This document shows, in pieces, positions 1 to 6,401 of a stretch of DNA of 6,714 nt. The stretch comes from Bacteroidota bacterium (GTDB taxonomy: Bacteria; Bacteroidota; Bacteroidia; NS11-12g; UBA9320), in assembly GCA_003485825.1 (NCBI GenBank), contig DNHN01000055.1, positions 1-6,714 of the forward strand, given 5' to 3'. The position numbers were made by a program, and so were the translations under genes. Under the pieces are notes generated by a model. It had not been told where the DNA came from. It did no database searches and saw only the letters and a list, made by a program, of their open reading frames with translations. Numbering within the stretch: the stretch's first letter is position 1; each line of letters opens with the position of its first letter.

Positions 1-234
1 AAAGAGCTCCTCGCTGTGGTATGGTTTTACAGCCAAGAAGATAATGTTTGCAGGCTTTATAGCCTCTGCTAGGTCGTCATATACACGAAATCTGTTGTCC
101 TCCTTGAGGTGTTGTCTTACAATGGCGCTCTTATCATAAATAAGTAGGTGCTTATCTCTAATGTGCGGTGAGTCTACCATTCCTTCGGCAAAGGTCAATC
201 CCATATTGCCGGCTCCTATCATTAATACTTTCAT
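1..234 (-). CDS. proC: Pyrroline-5-carboxylate reductase, N-terminal part (runs off left edge)
   Basis: ProC catalyses the last step of proline synthesis, the NAD(P)H-dependent reduction of 1-pyrroline-5-carboxylate to proline in the cytoplasm. Only the first 78 residues are in the window. They form the start of a Rossmann fold: a beta strand beginning MKVLMIGAGNMG, with the GxGxxG dinucleotide-binding motif at residues 7-12, a second strand LLIYDKS around residues 30-36, and the segment IIFLAVKPYHSEELF (64-78), whose VKP tripeptide is typical of ProC. The ATG at 232-234 is the only start that puts the nucleotide-binding strand at the very N-terminus. No Shine-Dalgarno sequence and no good TAnnTTTG box are visible upstream. 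The gene lies downstream of rny on the same strand, but a terminator separates them, so it probably has its own promoter. Another NADP-dependent oxidoreductase of the same superfamily is possible because the catalytic C-terminal half is not seen. Confidence 0.85.
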   Translation of the reverse strand, partial: MKVLMIGAGNMGLTFAEGMVDSPHIRDKHLLIYDKSAIVRQHLKEDNRFRVYDDLAEAIKPANIIFLAVKPYHSEELF

Positions 235-318
235 TTTATGCTGGTATATTAAGTATATGCTTGTGGAATACCTACTGTTCTAGGCGCCAATTTCAATTTT
301 AGCAAAATGGAGACTCTA

Positions 319-335
319 GTTTCAATTATTGAAAC
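319..335. repeat. Small perfect inverted repeat downstream of rny
   Basis: GTTTCAA (319-325) and TTGAAAC (329-335) are perfect inverse complements separated by three bases. The element lies between the rny terminator and proC. It could be an operator for a dimeric regulator of proC, or a hairpin at the 3' end of read-through rny transcripts. The sequence alone cannot separate these. Confidence 0.4.
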
Positions 336-337
336 AA

Positions 338-369
338 CAAAAAAATGGAGCCACTCTCGCGACTCCATT
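338..369 (-). terminator. Rho-independent terminator of rny (minus strand)
   Basis: Read on the minus strand, AATGGAGTC (369-361) pairs with GGCTCCATT (352-344) to give a 9-bp stem containing one G-U pair, around an 8-base loop GCGAGAGT. The stem runs directly into seven T residues (345-339). It sits 52 bases past the rny stop codon, the expected place for the end of the pheT-zapA-rny transcript. There is no comparable T run on the plus-strand side, so it should act in one direction only. Confidence 0.78.
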
Positions 370-381
370 CTATATATTAAA

Positions 382-402
382 ACTAGTTCATTATAAACTA
401 GT
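382..402. repeat. Inverted repeat just past the rny stop codon
   Basis: ACTAGTT (382-388) and AACTAGT (396-402) are perfect inverse complements around a 7-base loop, starting 18 bases after the rny stop. No T run follows on the minus strand, so it is unlikely to terminate alone. It may protect the 3' end of the transcript or be chance in AT-rich DNA. Confidence 0.35.
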
Positions 403-420
403 CATTGTTTACTTTAAGAT

Positions 421-1998
421 CTACTTAGCAAAATTCACCGCCCTACGCTCACGTATCACAGTTATCTTGACTTGTCCCGGGTAGATCATTTCCTTCATTA
501 TCTTCTGTGAGATGTCAAAGGAAAGCAGGTCCGCTTGCTTGTCATCCAGTATGTCACTGTCTACAATCACACGCAGTTCTCTACCTGCTTGTATGGCGAA
601 TGATTTTTCTACTCCTTCAAATCCTAGTGCTAGCTTCTCTAGGTCTTGTAGACGCTTGATGTAGTTTTCACTGTCTTCTCTACGAGCTCCTGGTCTAGAA
701 CCGCTTATAGCATCACACGCTTGAACGATAGGAGAGTACAGGTTCGTCATTTCTATCTCATCATGGTGAGCTCCCACGGCGTTGCATATTTCAGGATGTT
801 CTCCGTATTTTTCACACAGTTTCATTCCTAATAATGCGTGTGGCATTTCACTTTCGCTATCAGGCACTTTACCTATATCGTGAAGCAGACCGGCTCTTTT
901 AGCACGCTTCGCATCTAAGCCAAACTCAGCTGCCATCGTAGCGCAAAGATTAGCTACTTCTCTACTGTGTTTGAGTAGATTCTGTCCATATGAAGATCTG
1001 AATCTCATACGTCCTACCATACGAATAAGTTCAGGGTGCAGTCCATTTACGCCAAGATCAATAACGGTTTTTTCACCGTATTCATTTATTTCTTGCTCTA
1101 CATCTTTCTTGGTCTTCTCTACGACCTCTTCTATACGTGCTGGATGTATTCTGCCGTCTGCTACTAGTCTGTGGAGTGCCAGTCGAGCGATTTCTCTTCT
1201 CACTGGGTCAAAACCAGAAAGAATGATAGCCTCTGGAGTATCATCTACGATAATTTCTATACCTGTAGCTGCTTCAAGTGCTCTAATATTACGACCTTCT
1301 CTACCAATGATACGGCCTTTGATATCGTCATTGTCTATATTAAATACAGTTACTGAATTTTCTATAGCTTGTTCCGCTGCGGTTCGCTGTATCGTTTGCA
1401 GAATCATACGCTTAGCATCCTTATTCGCAGATAGTTTAGCTTCTTCTATGATGAGTTTCTGCTGAGTGAGTGCTTCCGTACGAGCATCTTTGGCTACAGC
1501 TTCTATCATTTGTGCCTTAGCGTCTTCTTTCGACAAGCCAGCTATAGTTTCCAATTGAGAAATCTGCGCACTGATCTGATTTTTGAGTTCCTCTTGTTTG
1601 ATCTTTACGATATCTATCTGGCTGTTGAGATTCTTCTTAAGCTCATCGAGCTCTTTTTCTTTTTGAGTGTTATGAGCTATTTTAGCGTCTAGACTTTGTT
1701 CTTTTCTCTTTACATCATTGAAGCGATCATCCAGTTCCTTGTCCTTTTCTCGAGTAGATTGGTTGTGGTCGTTTTTGAGTTTATGAAACTTCTCTTTTGC
1801 CTCTAATTCACGCTCACGTTTATATGAGTCGGCTTTAGACTTAATAGACTCTGCTTTAGATTTTGCATTGGCTAGGATAGATTCCGCCTTTGCCTCAGAC
1901 TCTATAGCCTTTGTACTTGTGTTTTTGCTAGCTATTACCCAAGCTACACCTCCTCCTGCGAGTAGTGCTACTATGGCTGCTATAATTGTTGTCATCAT
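421..1998 (-). CDS. rny: Ribonuclease Y (membrane-anchored endoribonuclease)
   Basis: RNase Y is a membrane-bound endoribonuclease that starts mRNA decay by internal cleavage. The 525 residues match the usual length of about 520. Domains in order: one N-terminal transmembrane segment (about 4-23, [20 protein letters not shown]); a long charged Lys/Glu-rich coiled coil (about 30-190); a KH RNA-binding domain with the [10 protein letters not shown] motif at 230-239; and an HD metal-dependent phosphohydrolase domain with H344, the HD pair H373-D374 in LLHDIGK, H411-H412 in GAHHDE, and D429 in [16 protein letters not shown]. All expected metal ligands are visible. The protein begins with two methionines (1996-1998 and 1993-1995) and either could be used. 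The leader is A-rich (AGAAAAATAAAA) without a real Shine-Dalgarno sequence. A TACGTTTA sequence at 2032-2039 (minus) is one base from the TAnnTTTG box but lacks an upstream TTG, so an internal promoter is only a guess. The gene lies 68 bases after zapA and ends in a TAG stop. Confidence 0.97.
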   Translation of the reverse strand: MMTTIIAAIVALLAGGGVAWVIASKNTSTKAIESEAKAESILANAKSKAESIKSKADSYKRERELEAKEKFHKLKNDHNQSTREKDKELDDRFNDVKRKEQSLDAKIAHNTQKEKELDELKKNLNSQIDIVKIKQEELKNQISAQISQLETIAGLSKEDAKAQMIEAVAKDARTEALTQQKLIIEEAKLSANKDAKRMILQTIQRTAAEQAIENSVTVFNIDNDDIKGRIIGREGRNIRALEAATGIEIIVDDTPEAIILSGFDPVRREIARLALHRLVADGRIHPARIEEVVEKTKKDVEQEINEYGEKTVIDLGVNGLHPELIRMVGRMRFRSSYGQNLLKHSREVANLCATMAAEFGLDAKRAKRAGLLHDIGKVPDSESEMPHALLGMKLCEKYGEHPEICNAVGAHHDEIEMTNLYSPIVQACDAISGSRPGARREDSENYIKRLQDLEKLALGFEGVEKSFAIQAGRELRVIVDSDILDDKQADLLSFDISQKIMKEMIYPGQVKITVIRERRAVNFAK

Positions 1999-2066
1999 TT
2001 TTATTTTTCTTTTTTAGTGTTTAAAAATGACTAAACGTATGAAGAAGTGAATATCCGTACTCGTGT

Positions 2067-2348
2067 TTAAATATGGAGCAAATGCTCTAGTTCTTTAAGC
2101 TTAGTGTTTATGTTTTCTATATCTAGTATTTGGTGATTAGCCTCCTTTTCTTCAGAGGCAAATTCCAAGGCCACCATAGAAAGAGCGTCTTGTTTATCCT
2201 GGACCGAGAAATTGTCGATATAGAATTTTGCTCTTTCATTTATGATTTTAGCCGCCTGACGCACGCCTCCTTCTTCAGAGGTTTTTATGCGTAGCGGATA
2301 AAAACGATCACATATATTTACTTTTATGGATATCTCTTTTTCAGACAT
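2067..2348 (-). CDS. zapA: Cell division protein ZapA
   Basis: ZapA is a small cytoplasmic protein that binds FtsZ and bundles its filaments to stabilise the division ring. At 93 residues it is close to the usual family size of about 90-110. The N-terminal head (about 5-45) contains the strand pair ISIKVNICDRFYPLRI and a helix with QAAKIINERA. It is followed by the family-typical helical stretch DALSMVALEFASEE (54-67) and a heptad-rich C-terminal coiled coil (about 68-92), the part that tetramerises ZapA in studied members. The start ATG at 2346-2348 lies 24 bases after the stop of the coiled-coil gene, and rny follows after 68 bases, so co-transcription with pheT and rny is likely. Sequence divergence among ZapA proteins is high, so the call rests on length, head pattern and coiled coil together. 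Confidence 0.88.
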   Translation of the reverse strand: MSEKEISIKVNICDRFYPLRIKTSEEGGVRQAAKIINERAKFYIDNFSVQDKQDALSMVALEFASEEKEANHQILDIENINTKLKELEHLLHI

Positions 2349-2372
2349 TTTAGTCTGTTTGGTTGTTTTGGT

Positions 2373-2657
2373 TTATTGTTTTATTAATCTTAAGCATTGG
2401 TCTATCTCCTGTATAATCTGCTCTATTTGTGTTTTGAAAGCAGATGTATCTTTAGATGAGCCAGCGCTCTCTGCAAGTTTACTGATTTTATTTGTTTCTT
2501 CATTATTTAGTAATGCTTGCGTCTTGGTTTCTAGTTCTTGTTTTAAAATCTTATTTTCTAAGGTCAGTTGCTCGTTGTTGCTTTCTAGCATCGCACACTT
2601 AGCTTTAAGCTGTTTGATGTGAAATTCTATGTTTTCTAATCGAGCAAACAGTTCCAT
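2373..2657 (-). CDS. Small coiled-coil protein between pheT and zapA, possible ZapA partner
   Basis: I do not know a named family for this 94-residue protein with certainty. It has no signal peptide or membrane segment. Residues 3-50 form a heptad-patterned coiled coil (LENIEFHIKQLKAKCAMLES, then LTLENKILKQELE). A Ser/Thr/Asn-rich linker (about 51-72) follows, then a C-terminal amphipathic helix (IEQIIQEIDQCLRLI, 78-92). The architecture resembles ZapB- or ZauP-like coiled-coil division proteins, which act with ZapA in other bacteria. I recall small proteins of this type before zapA in other Bacteroidota. The start codon overlaps the pheT stop in TAATG (2655-2659), sharing one base, so translation is probably coupled to pheT; zapA follows after 24 bases. 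The role as a ZapA partner is inferred from context and shape, not from homology. Confidence 0.82.
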   Translation of the reverse strand: MELFARLENIEFHIKQLKAKCAMLESNNEQLTLENKILKQELETKTQALLNNEETNKISKLAESAGSSKDTSAFKTQIEQIIQEIDQCLRLIKQ

Positions 2658-4999
2658 TATTTTCTAATGATAGCGTTCAGATTTGTTTCAAAGTTAGTAA
2701 TTAATTTAACCATTAATGTATCTATCTCTTTGTCCTCCATAGTCTTCTTAGGATTATATAGGAAAAAGGCTACAGCAAATGATTTTTGGTTTTCCTCCAA
2801 TGGCTTACCTTCATAAACATCAAATAAAAGGATGTCTGTAAGTACTTGTTGAAGTGTTTGTTTTGCTATTTTTTCGACCTCTGCATAGCTTGTCGATTTG
2901 TCCAGTACCAAAGAAAGATCTCTTCGTACAATAGGGAATACAGGGATGTCCTTTAATTGGATAGTACTGTTGGCCATTTTTAGACAAGCATCCCAGTCTA
3001 TATGCACAGATATTACTTCTTGTTTCAGTCCGTGTGCTTTCATCTGTTGCTTGGTGATGGTGCTTACGGTTACTAACTTGTCTAGTTGCTTTGGTGCAAT
3101 ATTTAGTTTCTTAAAAATGTTGGCAGCTACGGCCAATAATTCATCTGCAGTAGCTTTTTCACTCTTAGTGCTCCAATGTTCAGGATACCTGTCTCCAGAG
3201 AAGGTAAGTTGGAGGGACTCCAGTTCTTCATATTTCCCGTTTCTTTTGAAATAAGTCTTGCCAAATTCATAGAACTTTAAATTGGTATTTTTACGATTCA
3301 CGTTGTATGCCACGGCACCTAGTGCAGAGTTTACAAGTTCCATTCGCAAGACATCCATATCTTGACTCAGAGGATTAAGCATGTATACTGCCTCGGCTAA
3401 TTCTTCCTCACTATATAGCTTACTTGCCACCAGTGAGTTGTTCATTATTTCGTTAAAACCTATGTTGCTGAGGTATTCGCTTACTTTAGTTTTTGTTTTG
3501 TTAGGAGAGTCCTTAGCTATCACAGAAGGTACATAATTTACTTTCTGAGGAATAGGAATACTGTCAAAGCCGTATACCCGCAGGATCTCTTCATAGATGT
3601 CCACTGGTCGTTCTACATCTGGCCTGTAGCGGGGCACTTCTAAAAAGAGGTTCTGATTGTTATTTGCTTTAATTTTTATCTCGAGACTTTGAAGAATACG
3701 AATAGCATCCTCTTCAGGTATTTCGTGTCCTACAAATGCATTAAGTGCGTCTAGTTTAATCTCTATTTGTCTTGGCTCGAGTAACTCTGGATAAACATCT
3801 ACTACTTCAGAAGCTATTTCACCACCTGCTTCTTCTAGTATCAAGTTAACTGCTCTGATGAGAGCAAAATTGACCATCTCTGGATCTGTACCTCGTTCAA
3901 ACCTATAGCTAGCGTCAGTGTTTAGTCCAAAGCTCTTTGCTGTCTTACGAACCGCTGCCGGGTTGAAGTAAGCACTTTCTATAAATATAGTTCTAGTGGC
4001 ACTGGATACTCCTGAGTCTATTCCGCCAAGCACACCTGCTAGAGCAAGTGGCTTGTTAGCATCCGCTATAATCAGGTGCTCTGCAGTCAGTTCGCGTTCT
4101 TCCTCATCTAAGGTAATTAGTTTTTCCCCCGGTTTGGCATATCTGGCCTCTATCTTATTGCCCGAAATTCTATTATAATCGAATGCATGAAGGGGTTGGC
4201 CAATCTCATGTTGGATGAAATTGGTAATATCTACCACGTTATTTATGGGTTTTAAATCGATAGATTGAAGTCTCTTTTTAAGCCAGTCTGGGGACTCTTT
4301 TACTTCTACCCCCGTGATCGTGATGCCACTGTATCTGGGTGTAGCTTTAGCATCAAGTATGCTGACGTCAACGCGCATTTGTCCACGGTCATCTATGCGC
4401 TCAATGCTTGGTTTTCGATATTTCTCACCAGTGAGCGCTTGTAGTTCACGTGCCACGCCCATGTGAGAGATGGCATCGCCTCTATTGGGTATGATGGCTA
4501 TCTCTAATTGGTGGTCTGATTCAATAGTGTATATATCAGTAAGTAGCGTGCCTGGTGAGAGACTGCTATCCAATACCATGATGCCCGAAGTATCTGATCC
4601 GAGGCCTATTTCATTTTCACCGCATATCATTCCTTCAGAGACTTCACCTCTTATTTTAGCTTTTTTAATGTCAAAACTACCCTCGTCTGTATATAAGGTA
4701 GTGCCTACCGGTGCTACTACTACTTTTTGTCCAGCATCTACATTAGGAGCTCCACAGACGATGTTAAGAATTGTATCGTTTCCTATGTCTACGGTCGTTT
4801 TGTTTAGTTTATCTGCGTCAGGATGTTTCTCTTTGGTAAGTACGTGTCCTACTACTAAATTTTTTAACCCTCCCTTTATAGATTCTGTTTTTACGATATG
4901 CTCCACTTCTAACCCGCTCATAGTGAGTTTTTCACATATTTCTTCTAAGGGTAATTCTAAGTTGATGAATCGGTTTAACCAGTTGTATGATATCTTCAT
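2657..4999 (-). CDS. pheT: Phenylalanine--tRNA ligase beta subunit
   Basis: PheT is the beta chain of the cytoplasmic (alpha-beta)2 phenylalanyl-tRNA synthetase, which charges tRNA-Phe and edits mischarged Tyr-tRNA. At 780 residues it is close to the usual bacterial length of about 790-800. Domains in order: the N-terminal MKISYNWLNRFI segment; an EMAP/OB-fold tRNA-binding domain (about 41-152, with HPDADKL at 59-65 and VCGAPNV at 81-87); the B3/B4 editing domain (about 220-385, with NNVVDITNF at 253-261, PLHAFD at 269-274 and RFERGTDPE at 366-374); the B5 domain (about 408-480, ending RVYGFDSIP); the catalytic-like core (about 490-675); and the C-terminal anticodon-binding FDX-ACB domain (about 686-780, beginning FPIVRRDLSLVLD). 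It is intact. pheS is not in the window, so the two subunits are encoded apart, as is common in this phylum. It appears to be the first gene of the pheT-zapA-rny cluster, facing a divergent intergenic region. No good promoter box or Phe-rich leader peptide is visible upstream on this strand. Confidence 0.98.
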   Translation of the reverse strand: MKISYNWLNRFINLELPLEEICEKLTMSGLEVEHIVKTESIKGGLKNLVVGHVLTKEKHPDADKLNKTTVDIGNDTILNIVCGAPNVDAGQKVVVAPVGTTLYTDEGSFDIKKAKIRGEVSEGMICGENEIGLGSDTSGIMVLDSSLSPGTLLTDIYTIESDHQLEIAIIPNRGDAISHMGVARELQALTGEKYRKPSIERIDDRGQMRVDVSILDAKATPRYSGITITGVEVKESPDWLKKRLQSIDLKPINNVVDITNFIQHEIGQPLHAFDYNRISGNKIEARYAKPGEKLITLDEEERELTAEHLIIADANKPLALAGVLGGIDSGVSSATRTIFIESAYFNPAAVRKTAKSFGLNTDASYRFERGTDPEMVNFALIRAVNLILEEAGGEIASEVVDVYPELLEPRQIEIKLDALNAFVGHEIPEEDAIRILQSLEIKIKANNNQNLFLEVPRYRPDVERPVDIYEEILRVYGFDSIPIPQKVNYVPSVIAKDSPNKTKTKVSEYLSNIGFNEIMNNSLVASKLYSEEELAEAVYMLNPLSQDMDVLRMELVNSALGAVAYNVNRKNTNLKFYEFGKTYFKRNGKYEELESLQLTFSGDRYPEHWSTKSEKATADELLAVAANIFKKLNIAPKQLDKLVTVSTITKQQMKAHGLKQEVISVHIDWDACLKMANSTIQLKDIPVFPIVRRDLSLVLDKSTSYAEVEKIAKQTLQQVLTDILLFDVYEGKPLEENQKSFAVAFFLYNPKKTMEDKEIDTLMVKLITNFETNLNAIIRK

Positions 5000-5020
5000 G
5001 ATAAAAGCTAAGGGCGAAGA

Positions 5021-5028
5021 TAATTTTG
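5021..5028 (+). promoter_or_regulatory. Possible Bacteroidota -7 promoter box for the MscS gene
   Basis: TAATTTTG matches the Bacteroidota consensus TAnnTTTG exactly and lies 64 bases before the channel gene start, which would give a leader of roughly 55-60 bases. No TTG element sits at the expected distance of about 19 bases upstream, so the box may be chance in AT-rich DNA. Confidence 0.3.
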
Positions 5029-5057
5029 TATTTGTAAACTAAGGTTTTCGTTTAGCC

Positions 5058-5080
5058 TTTTTATTAATTTTTATTAATTT
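5058..5080. repeat. 10-base tandem repeat in the divergent pheT/mscS intergenic region
   Basis: TTATTAATTT is repeated exactly at 5061-5070 and 5071-5080, and the period-10 match extends left by three T residues to 5058. The period of about one helical turn places the A/T tracts on one face of the DNA, which could bend it or act as an upstream element for pheT on the minus strand. It lies in the probable mscS leader. Confidence 0.5.
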
Positions 5081-5081
5081 C

Positions 5082-5085
5082 GAGG
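5082..5085 (+). promoter_or_regulatory. Shine-Dalgarno-like GAGG for the MscS gene
   Basis: GAGG stands six bases before the ATG at 5092, a spacing suited to pairing with the 16S rRNA tail. It supports this start codon. It is notable because the other genes here have A-rich leaders without such a motif, as is usual in Bacteroidota. Confidence 0.45.
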
Positions 5086-5091
5086 CTTATT

Positions 5092-5946
5092 ATGCCAATA
5101 GAAAAAGTGTTGCAAGACGTGTCCATAGAAGAAGAACAAGTAAGCTACTGGGTAGATTACATTACTAGGTTAGGAGAGACTTACCTTCCAAAGATAGCTG
5201 CAGCTATTGCTACGCTTGTAGTAGGTTGGTGGTTAATATCACGGTTTAATCGATGGTTCAAAAAAACACTAACGACCAGAGCTGTTGAAGTCTCCTTGAT
5301 TCCTTTTTTGTGTAGTTTAGTTAATGTCTTGCTTAAAGTACTACTACTTGTTACGGTAGCTTCTATGGTAGGCATAGCTACTACGAGTTTTGTTGCCGTA
5401 TTAGGTGCGGCATCTTTGGCTGTAGGTTTAGCCCTGCAAGGAAGTCTTGCTAATTTTGCAGGTGGAGTTCTTATACTTTTATTTAAACCTTTCAAAGTTG
5501 GTGATTTCATAGAAAGTGATGGAGTGAAGGGGACTGTACAAAGTATATCTGTCCTCAATACGGTACTTACTACTCCGACAGGTAACAATGCCATTTTACC
5601 CAATGGAACGGTTGCGAACAATAAGGTCTTAAATTTCTCGATGCAAACTACGCGTAGAGTAGATTTGACAGTAGGTATCGGTTACGATGAAGATATTGCA
5701 TTGGCGAAAAAGGTGTTGATCGACGCCCTAGCTGCTATGCCGCATGTGTTAGAGGATCCTGCTCCATTTGTAGGCGTATCAGGTTTTGGAGATAGCTCAG
5801 TTGATTTAGTTGTAAGGCCAACAGCACTTTCAGAGCACTATTGGGAGGTGTTTTTTGAAGCTCATGAAGTGATTAAAAAGGCATTAGACGATAATAATAT
5901 CGAAATTCCATATCCGCATCAAGTGGAGATTCAAAAGAAGGGGTAG
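5092..5946 (+). CDS. Small-conductance mechanosensitive channel, MscS family
   Basis: This inner-membrane channel opens on membrane tension to release solutes during hypo-osmotic shock. The 284 residues are close to the 286 of E. coli MscS, so it is the minimal type with three transmembrane helices and no added domains. Predicted segments: TM1 about 33-51 (PKIAAAIATLVVGWWLIS); TM2 about 69-93; and the pore-lining TM3 about 99-133, rich in Gly and Ala (VLGAASLAVGLALQGSLANF) with the kink region leading into LLFKPFKVGDFIE (129-141). The beta domain follows with TPTGNNAILPNGTVANNKVLNFS spread over 161-183, which covers the family PN signature. An alpha/beta cytoplasmic vestibule runs to the C-terminus, ending IPYPHQVEI. 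It is the only plus-strand gene, divergent from pheT and convergent with arsC, so it is probably transcribed alone. Members of this family can also conduct specific ions, so the exact substrate is open. Confidence 0.95.
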   Translation: MPIEKVLQDVSIEEEQVSYWVDYITRLGETYLPKIAAAIATLVVGWWLISRFNRWFKKTLTTRAVEVSLIPFLCSLVNVLLKVLLLVTVASMVGIATTSFVAVLGAASLAVGLALQGSLANFAGGVLILLFKPFKVGDFIESDGVKGTVQSISVLNTVLTTPTGNNAILPNGTVANNKVLNFSMQTTRRVDLTVGIGYDEDIALAKKVLIDALAAMPHVLEDPAPFVGVSGFGDSSVDLVVRPTALSEHYWEVFFEAHEVIKKALDDNNIEIPYPHQVEIQKKG

Positions 5947-5959
5947 GCCGTAAACTAGG

Positions 5960-6292
5960 TTAGAGCATCTCCATCACCAATTCTGGTGGTCTACATACCA
6001 CTGCTTTATTTGCAGTCTCTACTATTGGTCGCTCAATAAGTTTTGGGTTGGCAACCATCGCATCTATAACTTCACTGTCTGAAAGGTCTTTGCCTTTGTA
6101 GTTTTCTTTCCAGATTGCTTCACTTTTTCGGATGAGCGCCATAGGAGTGATTCCTATCTTGTTTATCAGAGCACTCAATTCCTCTTTAGTCAAGGGATTG
6201 TGAATATAGTCTACTATCTCAATCCCCTCTTGTGGCATAAGGGCTAAGCATTGTCTACTCTTGGAGCAACGGTTATTGTGGTATATTTTCAT
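5960..6292 (-). CDS. arsC: Arsenate reductase-like protein, ArsC/YfgD type
   Basis: The family consists of small thioredoxin-fold cytoplasmic proteins; ArsC proper reduces arsenate to arsenite using glutaredoxin and glutathione. The 110 residues are slightly shorter than the plasmid-type ArsC (about 140) and near YfgD-like members (about 115-120). Catalytic features are present: the active cysteine C9 in YHNNRCSKSR, and three arginines matching the oxyanion-binding set, R55 (ALIRKSE), R88 (ERPIVE) and R101 (CRPPELV). There is no arsR, arsenite pump or acr3 nearby, so a role as a general thiol reductase or stress protein (YfgD-like) is as likely as arsenic resistance. C15 and C100 are two further cysteines of unknown role. 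The ATG at 6290-6292 opens the first beta strand directly. A repeat-rich 101-base gap separates it from the reductase gene upstream on the same strand. Its end faces the MscS gene 13 bases away. Confidence 0.88.
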   Translation of the reverse strand: MKIYHNNRCSKSRQCLALMPQEGIEIVDYIHNPLTKEELSALINKIGITPMALIRKSEAIWKENYKGKDLSDSEVIDAMVANPKLIERPIVETANKAVVCRPPELVMEML

Positions 6293-6294
6293 AT

Positions 6295-6384
6295 TTAAGT
6301 TTAAAACTAAGTTTAAGTTAAAGTTTAAGTATTCATTCGCTAAATGCGATTGAATTTTAGACTTAGATTTTACCTTAAACTTAA
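6295..6384. repeat. Nested inverted repeats upstream of arsC
   Basis: Three arms nest around one centre. Outer: TTAAGTTTAA (6295-6304) is the exact inverse complement of TTAAACTTAA (6375-6384). Middle: CTAAGTTTAA (6307-6316) matches the inverse of TTAGACTTAG (6357-6366) at nine of ten bases. Inner: ATTCATTCGC (6331-6340) pairs with GCGATTGAAT (6346-6355) at nine of ten bases around the loop TAAAT. It fills almost the whole gap between the reductase and arsC. It could fold as a cruciform or long RNA hairpin, or hold paired protein-binding sites. It lacks a GC-rich stem and T run, so it is not an ordinary terminator. Confidence 0.6.
6297..6332. repeat. Three tandem 12-base repeats upstream of arsC
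   Basis: The octamer AAGTTTAA recurs at 6297, 6309 and 6321, exactly 12 bases apart, giving three imperfect 12-base units (AAGTTTAAAACT, AAGTTTAAGTTA, AAGTTTAAGTAT). They form the left side of the nested inverted repeat and end about five bases from the arsC start codon. Low-complexity slippage or an iterated binding site would both explain them. Confidence 0.6.
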
Positions 6385-6388
6385 GCTT

Positions 6389-6401
6389 GTTCTTTAAGAA
6401 C
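6389..6401. repeat. Short palindrome over the reductase stop codon
   Basis: GTTCTT (6389-6394) and AAGAAC (6396-6401) are perfect inverse complements around a single T, overlapping the TAA stop of the reductase. It is too short and lacks a T run to act as a terminator by itself, and chance cannot be excluded. Confidence 0.25.

Noticed and set aside
971..1465. Long open frame of 164 codons on the plus strand inside rny
   Set aside because: It is antisense to the KH and HD domain region of rny, and its Ser/Ile-rich composition is what the reverse frame of that gene yields. It shows no domain or ribosome binding site.
1999..2066. Possible 6S RNA gene next to zapA, as in gamma-proteobacteria
   Set aside because: The zapA-rny gap is only 68 bases, far too short for a 6S RNA of about 180 bases, and holds only a weak GTTTA/TAAAC pairing.
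2326..2622. 98-codon hydrophobic open frame on the plus strand opposite the coiled-coil gene
   Set aside because: The Leu/Ser/Cys-rich translation looks like a membrane protein, but it is the reverse frame of a Glu/Lys/Gln-rich coiled coil, which produces such patterns by itself. The minus-strand frame has the better start and operon context.
4470..5042. 190-codon open frame on the plus strand over the start of pheT
   Set aside because: It is antisense to the conserved tRNA-binding domain of pheT, and no recognisable fold or motif appears in its translation.
5000..5091. Attenuator or T-box type leader for pheT
   Set aside because: No Phe-rich leader peptide, specifier hairpin or T-box sequence is visible on the minus strand in the 92 bases upstream of pheT.
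5181..5621. 146-codon open frame on the minus strand inside the MscS gene
   Set aside because: It lies opposite a well-supported channel gene; the translation is a low-complexity mirror of the membrane segments and shows no family features.
5974..5990. CACCA/TGGTG hairpin near the end of arsC
   Set aside because: It lies inside the arsC coding sequence, has only a five-base stem and no following T run, so it is not supported as a terminator.
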